64,000 nucleotides of DNA from Adineta vaga (taxonomy: Eukaryota > Rotifera). The translations under genes were made by a program, and so were the position numbers. Location: NCBI GenBank assembly GCA_021613535.1, contig CP075493.1, positions 16,058,001-16,122,000 on the forward strand, read 5' to 3'. This document shows, piece after piece, positions 47,443 through 60,400 of this stretch (its first letter is position 1; each line of letters starts with the position of its first letter). The notes beneath the pieces were generated by a model. The model made no database searches, was not told where the DNA came from, and saw nothing but the letters and a program-made list of their open reading frames with translations.

Positions 47443-47916
47443 CAGTCAAGAATGTCCCCTCATTAAAAAATATTCGATAATTGTAATTGAAAATATTAAT
47501 GATAAGATTTAACCTAGAAGAACATTTAAAATTTTATTGGATAAATCGTTCAGCACCAAAAATTAAAGTTTTCCTCAAAATTCTTGCACTGTAATTGAGT
47601 CGTTTTTGAATCAACTGTACAGTTCGTTTGCTCGATCTTCAACAATTTGTGCTATTAATCGTTTCGTACATTGACATACTCAATTATCTATTTGAATAGT
47701 GATACAATTCATAGGACTCACCTATGAAGAGTAACAGCGTGAGGATGGTCGGAATGAAGGAGTAAGTGAGATAGACGTTTAGATACTCATATGACGAATA
47801 TGTATACTCAGCAATGTCCCCTACTTACCCCCTTAACTCCTGCACCCTTACGATGGGACATTTTTTGTCGATGGAGAAAATTTCTGAGGAGATTTCAAAA
47901 AGGACATTCTTGACTG
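47443..47916. mobile_element. MITE-like element with CAGTCAAGAATGTCC terminal repeats
   Basis: The left end CAGTCAAGAATGTCCCC and right end GGACATTCTTGACTG are a 15-bp perfect inverted repeat 474 bp apart. The left end is preceded by TA; the right is followed by TTA. The CAGT start and TA-like flanks suggest a Tc1/mariner-type non-autonomous element. No coding capacity was seen. Confidence 0.65.
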
Positions 47917-48477
47917 TTACCTTCTGGTGAATAAAAATCAACATGAGAGTTTCGAATATTGAGTATGTCAAATAAGATTGAAGATTAGGCGACGTGTTCT
48001 TCTCTATTTTTATTAAAAAAACAATGATTTTTTTCTGATGAAATAATCAGATGCAAACATTCTTGTTCTCCAGTTAATATCAGGAGTTTTAAAAATATTT
48101 ATCAAAATTCTTCTATTAACAAGATTTACCATGAACAATAAATCAATGTATAAATTATATTAAATTTTTTCTGTAATGGTCGATGAAAACACTACCTTTT
48201 TTATTTTTATTCAATAGTCATAGTTGGTAAGTGCTGCAATAATAAAACATTCATATTGCCCTTTTTATTATCATCTCAACTTCTGAGTTATACGAAAAAC
48301 TTTTTTCTAAGATATTTTATCAACGAAATCTAACACAGCATTGTCAGTTGGGATCCTATGGGATTTATATCATAAACTCACAATTTTCGATAAACGCGAT
48401 ATCACTCAAAATATTTCTATTGGTTTTGGAATGGTAGCAATAAAATATCATTTGTGACGAAATTCATTATAAATATC

Positions 48478-51400
48478 ATGATCCTGAAAAGTCTTTTGAA
48501 TTATAATCTTTTTCTCTTCGATGAAAATGATTATGATGATGACGATGATATCAAAGATCCAGCTATTGTTCTTAAACATCAAAAATATAAAACGTGGCTG
48601 TACGTTGCACTCCTGACAGGTAATTGAATTACACAAGATTGTAATACAAAAACACTTTTTTAGCTATTTATTTGAGTTGTCTGATCAATATAGAAAGCCG
48701 TAAGAGTTTATTCAGGAAGAATAATGAGCATTCATATTATATTTTACTCTTTTGCTTATGGGTTAATTTCACACTCTATTCTATTTTTGAGATTCCATTA
48801 CTGTGCAGAATGGCGCTTCGTATGACAGCGTTTAGTCTTCTGGAAAATGTTCATGTGATAGCATATATGTCTAACAATTTTTGAATCAGAACAAGATTTG
48901 CTAAAAGATAATACATCGTAAGAGAGAAAAAGATCACATATTATATTAAAATGAACAGAAGGAATCTTAGTTGGAAAGATGTTGATCATTCTCTTTACCA
49001 CATAGATATTTTCTTGCACACGTTTTTTTCCCAACAGAGATGTGGAGGATAAGAAGTTGTCATGTCCCACGGGATCAGAAATGCTATTTCTTATTTTTCA
49101 GTTGGGGTTTTAAAAGATCCAAAATAGAGTACACCACTGGGTTACATTACTTTGTTTTTAAAGAAAGGATTTCATTGAGGAAACTGATCAAATAAAGGTT
49201 TTCTTCTAGAAAACATCACAACATCTCACTATTTTCATAATTAGATTAGCTTTCTTATTCATTTTCTTTCGAAAACTATCAGTCATTTAAAGAAATTGAT
49301 TTCATGATTTATTTAACAGCGATAATGAAGTTATGTTTTTCTTTTTAGCATGCCTTTATATCTTGTTCTATATTAGTTTGATTAAAGTGGAATCTGAAAC
49401 AGTTGTTGTTTCGGATGTAACACGTAATATATTCGATGAATTGTCCTCTAAACATGGTCAGTCACTTTCATGTCCATGTACAAGAACGACAGTGCCATAC
49501 AAAAACTTTGTTTTCAATAATATAACAAAGCATCCTGTATGTGAAAGTATATTTGTTGATAAACAATGGATCGAAAGATTATATTTCGACAATGCAAGTC
49601 TTTATGCTTTTTGGGACTTTCGAACAACAGCCTTTTCTCAGGTTCGTCACACTTATATATTCGTCGGTGAGCGTACCCGATGATGGTCCACAACCTTCTG
49701 CACTGAAAACTTCATATCCCAGATAGCGACAGAAAAAAGTAGAGAGGGTTCATCACTTTGGTTCGTCTTTAGAAAGCCTTAGACTTCTAGTTAAAGTTTT
49801 ATCCATCGTGAATACACACACATATTAATAGTAAAACACAATAGTCCAACGCATACTTAGTGCCGTAACCAGAACTTTACTGGTGGAGTGGGGGAGGGGG
49901 GAGGGGAGAGTGGGTCTCCTGCCCCCTCCCCCGTTATGCCACTACGAATACTGTGTCGGAGTGAGTATCTGAGGATACTATGAACTTCGTATTTCATTTT
50001 CACTAAATATTCAAATTTCGCGTTTCCTATATTTTACTCCTGAATCTTTCTCACTTTCATGTAACACAAGCAGACCAATGTAAAAATGTATTTGTAGCTG
50101 GATACTCTAAAGAGTGATCAAACGAGTTAGTGAAAATTAGATTAAACGTCAACTATCTTTAGTCTTCAATTCTTATCGACTTTTCAGCATGCAGACGAAA
50201 TTAGTATGAATAGTCTGCTGATCTTGTCTATCATATCACTACTTGTTTAGAATGTCACCCAAACACACCTATTTCAACCGTATCCTTGTATTTTACTAGA
50301 TCTAAAAAAAGCATCGCGGAAAGTTTCATGAATGTAGCTATTACAGAGACTGATTGCATACTGAATAGATATATCCTAGTAATGATTGAAATCCAGTTCA
50401 GTTTTACATCAAAATATAGTTCGATTTAAAACTGAACTGGATTTCAATTATTATGTTTCGACATATTTTCTTGAATAGCACAGGAAAGAAACTGTTTTCT
50501 CTGCTCTAACCCATTCTGTCTTTAAAAAACTATTGAAATTTTAAAAAATGATTGTTAGCATCATCGAAAAAGTTTTATTTCTCGTTTAGTTTCAACTTCT
50601 CTCAAAGTTCTGTTCGATTTCGAAAGAAATACGCACTCAAACTGAAACCAATATAAACAATACAGAATTCGTAACGCTTGAACTTCTTTCTGAATTACAA
50701 GTTAAAGATGAAGTGATTAGCATAGTTGAAATTCAAAAGAATAATGCATATGGTCGAATAATATCATATTTAAGTTTTTTGAAAACAACAATTAAAGCAC
50801 ATTTTTTTATTACAGCTCTTTCGACCAATTGGGTAGTTGGAGTAGATTGTGATGATGACTATCGTCCATTAAAATCGGAGATACCCTCATATTATCCCGG
50901 CGATCTAACATTTCCGCAAATGTGTGGCGCGGACAATTTCGTATTTGAAGCTTTTGTTGGTTTAGATTTACGTGAGCCAACGAAATATAACGGAAGATAT
51001 GGATTTGTGAAACTTGAAGAATATAAACGTAACGTTGTTAAAGGTTTCTTCGCAGCTTGTACTCCTCTTGAAGCAATCTATGAAAGTACATTAGAATGCT
51101 TGTATGAAATGCAATGCATTCAATTAGTAATGAAATACTTTCCAAAACTGAATCAAGTTTGTCTAGATTATTAGTTTTAGATTTGTTAAACATTTTCTTT
51201 CTTTAGATCAAAAACATTTTGAATAATTCAGTTTTATCTTCAGAACATAAAAATATTTCTGTAATTAATCATTTAAACACTCTTTTTATTGAAAATTGGT
51301 CAGTAGAAATCAATTATTTGACATATTTTGATCAATGTTCTCCGTCAAGATGTACATATACAAGAAACAACCATGTCAATTTATCTTATGGAATTACTCT

Positions 51401-54400
51401 TTTCATCAGTCTTTATGGTGGGCTCATCATTATATTACGTTTAGTCGCATCATTCCTAATTGATATTTTATTTAAATCAAAAAATCATTCAAGAAATTCA
51501 AATTTTAATTCGAGTAGATTTTGAATAGAATAAAACTATTGTTATTAAGTGAATATTTTTCTCTTCTATCGTAGATCATCAAACTATGAATATATTTAAA
51601 CCAATTCAATCAATAAAACGATTGAACTTATTCAAAAATATTCATGATCGAACAGAAAAAGACATCACAGAGCAAAAAATTACCACTCGTTTTTATTTAA
51701 TTTTATTAATTGGTAAAGTTATTTTCATTATACATATTTATCTTTTTTTGCTTTATAGATATTACAGATTAGATATAGTAAAAGTGATCTCAATTTTTAT
51801 TTTTATTATTTTTTAGAGAAGTAAAGGAAAATTCCTGTAATTATATTGTGAATATTCTATATGAATAACTTTCAAGCATATAGTACAGTTTACCTGTATT
51901 TCTCTCCTCATATAAAGCTATATCTGAATATAGATAGAAGAACACCGTTTGTAGTGTTTTAAAACCTTTAGCTAATAGGGACTCTTTCCTCGGTGACATC
52001 TTATTTTTTTGATATTTATTTTCAGAATTTATCCAGTCGAGACTATAGGTCAGTTAACCGGAACAAAGCATCTCCAATTGATAGTTTTTGATTTGTATTA
52101 GCTATTTTCCATCGAATTAAAGAATCAAGAAATATCTTGTCTGTAAAATATAGAATCTAAGTGCAGTCGAAATGTTAAATTTCTTCGAATAGTAAATAAG
52201 AATGAACAGAATTGTATAACGAAGATATGACTTATTTTTGTGCAAAAATCAAGAAAATAGATTTAATTCAATTTAGTTTTAATAAAAACTAAACTGAAGT
52301 ATAAGATTCAAGTTCGAAATGGTATCACATATCCTGTGGATCGGCAATGCAAGAGATAGTCCGCACCCTGCAGGAGATAAACGAATCTCTACAAACGATC
52401 ACAGTATTACCGACATTCTCATTCATAACCATGTCATTATCTTAAGCTTTTCTTTCTTTAATTTTAATACATGTTTATTTGTGTCTTCAAAAATTAGGTT
52501 CAATACTTATTTTTTGTTTATTCACTGCGTTAAATAAAAAAATCATCACAAAAATAGAACTAAATCCTTCATTAACAACTTATAACTCGTTAGAAAATCG
52601 ATATTCCACTACACTTCGATGTCCATGTAGAAATAAAACAATATTTCATCGAATATTTATGTCATTTTCTCCTGTTTTTCATCAAATATGTTCGAGTACT
52701 TTGATTGATGATGATTGGATATATTTATTAAAATTGAATGGAAACAATCAAATGAAGAATGATTGGCGCAATCATTTACCTTCACAATTACGACTATTAT
52801 CTGATCTTTGCCAACTAGGTAAAAGAACGATAAGTGATGCACTCGATCGATTTCTTACTCAAAAATTTATTGCTTCTTCTATAATGAATAAAAATAACTT
52901 CGATAAACAAATCATTGCATTTGTTACTCAATTTTACAATGGAACCATTTATAACTTTGATCTTTTGAAAGATATTATACATCTTCTTACACAGGTTGAT
53001 CAACTACACATGGGATCACTATCTTTGGGACTAGACAATTCCAATATGAATATGTTTATTGAGATCGTTAATAACGCAAGACCACAAGTATGTTACTTTG
53101 TCAAGTCAAAAATAATTTATTATTTCCTTCATATAAGTCAGTTTTCAGTTCTAAGATTTGAAAAAAGAGATTTTCTAACAAATCAAATTGACATACATAT
53201 GCACAAAGCATTTGTTTAGGAATTTAATCATATCTCTATCAGTAACTGATTTATAAAAACTACGGCATGCATTGGATACCATTGAATTCTGTTTTAATAT
53301 TTTTTCAACAAGTAGAATTGAATAGAAACGACGATTGTTAGATTCTGTTAAAGATAATAAATATTTCATATGTTTATAATATGAGATTTTCCAGAAAAGA
53401 ATTATAGTTTAGTCGATAAGAGTCTTGAATTATGAAACAAAACTTATTTTAGCTTATAGAAAATATGGTTTCACTTGATGTTATGTAAATAAATCAATTA
53501 GGAAAATTTGATAGCGAAAATTAATCTGTGATCATGTAAAGATGTTAGGTTTTCGTTATAAGGAATGTAATCTTACATAGTGTCGAGAGACCTCACTATA
53601 AAAATGAGTCTGTTGTATCTATATAAACAAGGATGATTTCGATAACAAGAAGTAGTCTGAACACAAAAGAGAAAATGTACTCTACAGGGTGTAACATAAC
53701 CTTTACGCCTCGCCCCTTTACAATCTAATGAACCAGTGGTATAGTCAACTATTTTATACCGGATTAAAGCCCATCAAAAACTGAATCTAAGGGTGTAATT
53801 AGATTTAACAGTAGCTAGGGATTTATAAAAGTATCGTGAATCATATAGCAAAATCGCGTAAATTATACAATCTCGAATCAGAGAAAGAACTAATACGTCA
53901 CTTTTCCTCATTCAAATGACTTGTTGATTAATTGTAGTTGAAAGTCATTTGAAACGGTATTAAATCTGTATTCTGCCATACCAGAGTCCTATCTGTTTGA
54001 GGCAATTCTCGCTCGCAATTGTTATGTTCGACTCCTGCGAAACACGTGTTTGTTATTTATTAAAAAAGAATTGACTACCCACGACTAACAGCGTAAAGGA
54101 CGAACAGAGAAAAGAGTGAGAATCAGTTTATATACACAAAGATGCACGGACAGATAAAAGAAGAATGTAGAGAAAAGAGAATAACAATGGGCACTGATTC
54201 AAGTTACGTTATTTCTCTCATTCATTGTGTGTGTGTGCGTGTGTCAGTCGTACAAATAACTGCTTCGATAGCAATAGAAGGTAAATTATTTTTACAATAA
54301 AACAAGCCTGTGATACATAAATTTAGTGAATCTAAATGGCTGGTCTTCTAGACGACTCAGAAGAGCAGCGATTTGTAGACAGAGTTCGCTGTATCACATA

Positions 54401-57400
54401 TCGTGAGATACGTGATGAAATGATTGAATCAACAGGAAACTCATTTATCACCCGTCAATGGATTTCTAAAAAGCTCCGCCGTAGTGAAGATTGGGTAAGA
54501 CGACATTGGAACAATACAGTCGAAGAGTGTTATACACAATTTGGAACTGGGCGACCCTATGTGCTCTCCCAGGAGAGCAAAAATATTATTTCTTCTGCAA
54601 GTGGTGTAAGGGGAAGTGGCTCTCGAAATGTTGCAAGAGCAATTTTGGAAAAAACAAGACAACAAGTGAGTCATATGACTGTTCATCGTAAGCGCCATCG
54701 ACAAGGATTGAAATCTTTTCACATGATTGCAAAGCCATTGAAGACAAGTACACATGTTGAAGATCGCAAATGGCTCGCAAATTATGTTGCTGATTGGATT
54801 GAAGAAGATTTCCTACATGTCGCACCTTCGGATGAATTTTTTATTTATGCGGTAAGAAAACCAAACCATCAAAATGATAGAATTTGGGCGAAAAGTATCG
54901 AAGACATCAACGACGATGAAAGGTACCGTGAAATGGTTCAAGGTACACGATGTATCGGAATTTTTATTATGTTTACTGCAAAGAAACTTCTTTGGGTTCT
55001 GAAGGAAGAGGGACAATCTTGGGATGGCGCCTACTTTCGCGAGATTATTCTTCAGCAGCATGTGTTTCCATTTCTGCACAACCCAAACAATGTGCTTGAT
55101 ACAGACGAAGTCTTATTTCTTCATGATAAGGCTCCATGTATGAAGGCCAATGCAACAGTCCTGATATGAACCCGGCAGAAAACATTGGTGCAATTATCAA
55201 GGATAAAGTTGAAGAATTAATGGCTAGTGAAGATCGTCAAAACAGATACAATTATGATATTCTCAGAGCTAACGTTGAGAATACACTCATCGATCTCGAA
55301 AACAACACAGATCTTTTTGTGGATTTGTTATGTTCAATGAGGAAAGGATTTGATGCTCTCAAAGCTGCTGGAGGAGGTCATACAAATTTTTGAACTTTGT
55401 CATAAGCATTTATTTGTAAGGAGTTCATATTATTAATAAACTAGCTGTCGTATGACACACAATTCAAATCGGTGAGCGGTACAGTAGTTCTTTCTCTGAT
55501 TCGAGATTGTATAATTTACGCGATCTTGTTATATGATTCACGATACTTTTATAAATCCCTAGCTACTGTTAAATTTAATTACACCCTTAGATGCAGTTTT
55601 TGATGGGCTTTAGTCTGGTATAAAATAGTTGACTATACCATTGGTTCATTAGGTTGTAAAGGGAGGGCGTTAAGGTTATGTTACACCCTGTATAGATATG
55701 TATAGATAACTTAAAAGAAGACATATAAAGACAATAGGAAAAACTAGAACAACACATATTTCATAGATATGTATGTACAAGTTAACATCATAAAATTAAT
55801 AATAATTGATAATAATAAAAGATATCATGTATTGTATCAATATAAACTAAAACACATTCATTTTTAGATTCAATTGGTTTCGAATGGAATTCTAGAAGTT
55901 AATACAAAATTAATTACATGTTATTGTGCTATAAATCCATACTGTCAAAGTTCAGCTGTTCTTTATGATGAAGATTTCTTTTATGGAAGGCATAACAATA
56001 TCAGTTACACTTATAATGTGTCTGGTTGGATCCATAGTTGTCTTGCTATTGATTCTCTTCTATCCTCGACACTTCAATGTTTAAATATATATTCAGACTG
56101 CTTTCCAATTATATTAAATTATTTGGCAAAATTTGATTCCATGAAGGAGAGAATAAATACTTTAACATATCGTATACATCCCCTCGTTTATGATCCAACA
56201 GTGAGTCATTTTCCTCTTAACACATCAATATCAAAAATCGTCAGCGAAATGATGGTTGAACAATGGAATTTTGTTTCATCATATGAAAAGTTCTATGACG
56301 CTTGTGCACCAATTTTCTGTTCTTATTTTCAAGAGGTTCGTGAAGAGAATTTTACTCGAGTTATTATAAAATTAATATCAGTAATTGGTGGAATTATTGT
56401 CTTATTACGTATTCTTACACCACATATTGTTAAATTTATTTCCAAATTACCAACACTGTGTAGGAAAAAATCAAATCAAACGAGACAAGGTAATCTCATT
56501 TTTTTTGATTAAATTTTCTAAAATTTGAATCACAAAGAATAAATTGATAATAGTATTTTAAGTAGCGAAGATTCAATTCTCATTCATTCATTTATTTATA
56601 TTTAGTTTCTGTTGATAGATTAAGAATCTTTGAATTTCTTTTTATATTCTAAGATGTATTAATTCATCGTCACCTTGGTTGTATCGATCGTTTGAACAAA
56701 GTAATGCAGAATTTGCTGAAACTTATTCATAATACGTTAGTTGAATTAAATATTTTCTCATCACGTGATTTTGGAAATAATATTGATCGACTTACAGCTA
56801 AACGCTATGGTCAATGGGCAACTCGACTCTATACTATCTTATTTACAAGTTGTATCATCAGTTTGATATCTTATACGACTATTCAACCACAAACATTAAT
56901 AAAAAATTTTGAGAAACCCTCATTAACTTATTATAGTGATTTAAGGAACATTTATGGCGATGAATTGATATGTACATGTTCCAGAATAGCATCAACATAT
57001 CAACAATTTGTTAATATTCAACCAGCTTTTCATTCGGTAAGATAGAATTTCTATTTAAAAGTCCACATTACATAGCATATACATATAATTGAAAATAAGC
57101 CCATATCCTTAGTATAAACATTAGGTATATTATGATTCATTTGTGTAAAAGAAATATGCTGCTAGCACCACGAAACTAAGGATTTTGTGAAAATGAATTC
57201 CCGTCGATAACAATGAGTCTATTCGACGCAAAATTTAATTCTGAGTCGAATGGTGATATTTTTATTCACGGGAAAATGATAGGGGAAAAGTTTTCTTTGA
57301 TCTATATTTGTCTTCTACACATGTATATGCATCATTGTACGACATTCCGCACGCAATTTCTCTGCACAGAATGAATTCCCGTCCATGAAAAAGAGTGTGT

Positions 57401-60400
57401 TCGACGAAGAATTTGATTCTGCATCGAATGGCGCTGGTTTTATTCACAGGAAAACGATCAGGACGAAGCTTACCTAGCTTTTTATTTTCCTCACATACTT
57501 ACATATATAAAAGAAAAATTCGAATAAAATTTTTCCATTCGTTTTCCCGTAAATAAAAGTAGTGCCATTCGATGCAGAATCAAATTCTGCGTCGAACACA
57601 CTCTTTTTCATGGACGGGAATTCATTCTGTGCAGAGAAATTGCGTGCGGAATGTCGTACAATGATGCATATACATGTGTAGAAGACAAATATAGATCAAA
57701 GAAAACTTTTCCCCTATCATTTTCCCGTGAATAAAAATATCACCATTCGACTCAGAATTAAATTTTGCGTCGAATAGACTCATTGTTATCGACGGGAATT
57801 CATTTTCACAAAAACCTTAGTTTCGTGGTGCTAGCTTCACACTGATCGCGGTGGCTGTGTTAAAATTTCGTTCTTGAAGAACTATCGCGGCAATGGCACA
57901 TTCTTAACCGCAACGAACATCTCTGGTGTAAAACTCAAAATTAAGATACGGACTGTCGAAAAACGAAAGAAAAGATAATATGTGTCATACATACCGTTAA
58001 TTATTTTGTTTAATGCGAAAAAAGAAGTGTTAATTTACTTACTCCGAATACAAAAGATATTTGCTTTTTCACAATTCTACACGGCAGCTCTAATACTTAA
58101 TGTTAACTGAATATCTTGATGGTTCATTAACTTTTTCTGTGTGAATGTGAATCGAGAGTTTTAAGATTAAATTAATTTAAAAAAAATAGAAATATCACTT
58201 GGCTCGAACAAGCGAGACTAGGCTAAAAAAATCAGACGACTCAAGGCGGTCTGACCCACCGACTAAGACAATAAGCCATGTATATGCATATTCTCTCACT
58301 GATATTTTTAGGTTTGTGAAAGTGATTTTGTTAAGGAAGAATGGCGACTTAGTTTAGTAAATGGTCTTGTTCCTGATTTAAATGTATATGAACGAAAAGA
58401 TTACCGTCGGTTTCTTTCTGCTCATTTACAATATCTTCAAGGTTTATGTAAACTTTCACAAAAATCCGTGGATAATTCGATCAATGAGCTTTTAACATCA
58501 TTATTAGTCACTATAGAACTTCTTTCAAACAGCGATTTTAATCATCGTCTTAATATTTTAATTGAACAGAGCAAAACTAATGTTCCTGTCTTTATTTCGG
58601 GTATTCTCTTTTTTACTCAAAGTATTATTCATGAAAATGCTTTTATATCACTTTATGGAACAAATTTCGAATATCTTCTTTTGAATAAATCCTGTGATGG
58701 AGATGTAGTTTATTCACCTACGAAAGCTTTCATTTATGATAATGGTTGTTCTTGTGGATTCTCTTCAAATTGTGCAACTCAAGCAACTTTTATTGAGACT
58801 AAATTATCAGAAAATAAGTCTAGTTCTGTTAAAGGTATGAAAATGGGATGTACACCAAGTGAATCATTTCTCCTTTCGACTCTTGAATGTTTTTATGATC
58901 AGACATGTATTAATCGTATTCAACAATATACAAAATATAAAAAAGCATTAATTCCTCTTTCAACAACAAATCTTAATCGTTTTTCACCAGATACAATAAT
59001 TAGTAAACTTGTTGAGAATCTATTCATCGAAAATTGGACGGTAAACGTGAATTATTCATCATATTATGAGCAATGTTCACCTTTAGTATGTTCTTATACT
59101 AGTATTGCAAGATTTAATCTTTTTTATATAATTACGATGATATTTGGTCTTCAAGGTGGTTTGACAATTGTTCTCAAATGGATTTGTCCAAAATTGATTC
59201 GAATTGGATTTAAAATATACAATCATCGAAAAAAACAAAAACAATCTATTCATCCTATTGAAGATTCGATTAACAAAACTCCAAACACAACTACTGAAAA
59301 TACTCCGGTGAATGAAAGATCAGAGTAAAATATCTTTTTCTTTTCTTTTAATTATAGAAATCTCTTTTTCTTTCATTCAGAAGAAATGTTATATCACATA
59401 GTCGACCGCATTTTAAAATAAAATTTTTAATTATCCTATTTTTATGTATATTCGCAAGTATTATTATTTTCTCGATATACCATCTTCGACAAAGTAAGAA
59501 TAACTTGCAATAGTAACAAACATTATTCAGATGTTCATTAGTCGTTATATATTTTCTCTCGATTTTGTAATCGATAAAGACATTCAATAAAATAATTTTA
59601 TAATGTTTGTTTGATAGATTTAACGACGACTGCATCAGTAGTTTTCGTTTCAAATACCACAGTGAATACAACAATGTCAACATTCACAACCACAACTACA
59701 TCAGGTTAGTTTATAAAAAAAACAAAAGATCGACTTTAGCTAGACATATGCGACAAATAAACAAAAAATTAGTAGGATGATCACTCAAACAGATAAACAT
59801 CAAAAGAACATATGTGAAAATCACGCATTTTAAATTGATAAATTTTGCAAAATAATGAGTTTCTTCTCGCTATATAATCATATTTATCTATATCTATATG
59901 TGAATACTTTTAGAACCAATCTGTTACCCTAAATTTGAACATTTAACAATTAATTCATCGTGTTCAGAAATGCATACATATATATCTGTTGCTTTCGATA
60001 TCAATGCTGATAATCGAATTGATTTAATCTTTGTCTGTTATACAAGCAAGACATTTTATGTATTACTCGGAAATGGCAATGTTACTTTTCAAAAACCGAT
60101 CTTACCTTCATTAAGTGGTGTTTCATATGTTGATAGAATATACTTTTATGACATGAACAATGATGGTCTAGCCGATTTAATTAACGTAAAGTACATGACG
60201 ATTGTTATTTTATTTAGAAAGAGTAATGAAATATTGGAAATAGAACATAGTCAAACATTAGATATAGGTTTTGAAACAGGAAGTATCGTTATTATTGATC
60301 TAAATCGTGATAAAAAATTAGACATCGTTATAACATTGAGCAAAAGAACTGATATTTATGTTTATTTAGCAAATACTAATGGAACATTTTCACGGAAGTT

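Noticed and set aside
54441-55079. Minus-strand frames inside the mariner
   Set aside because: Antisense shadows of the transposase.
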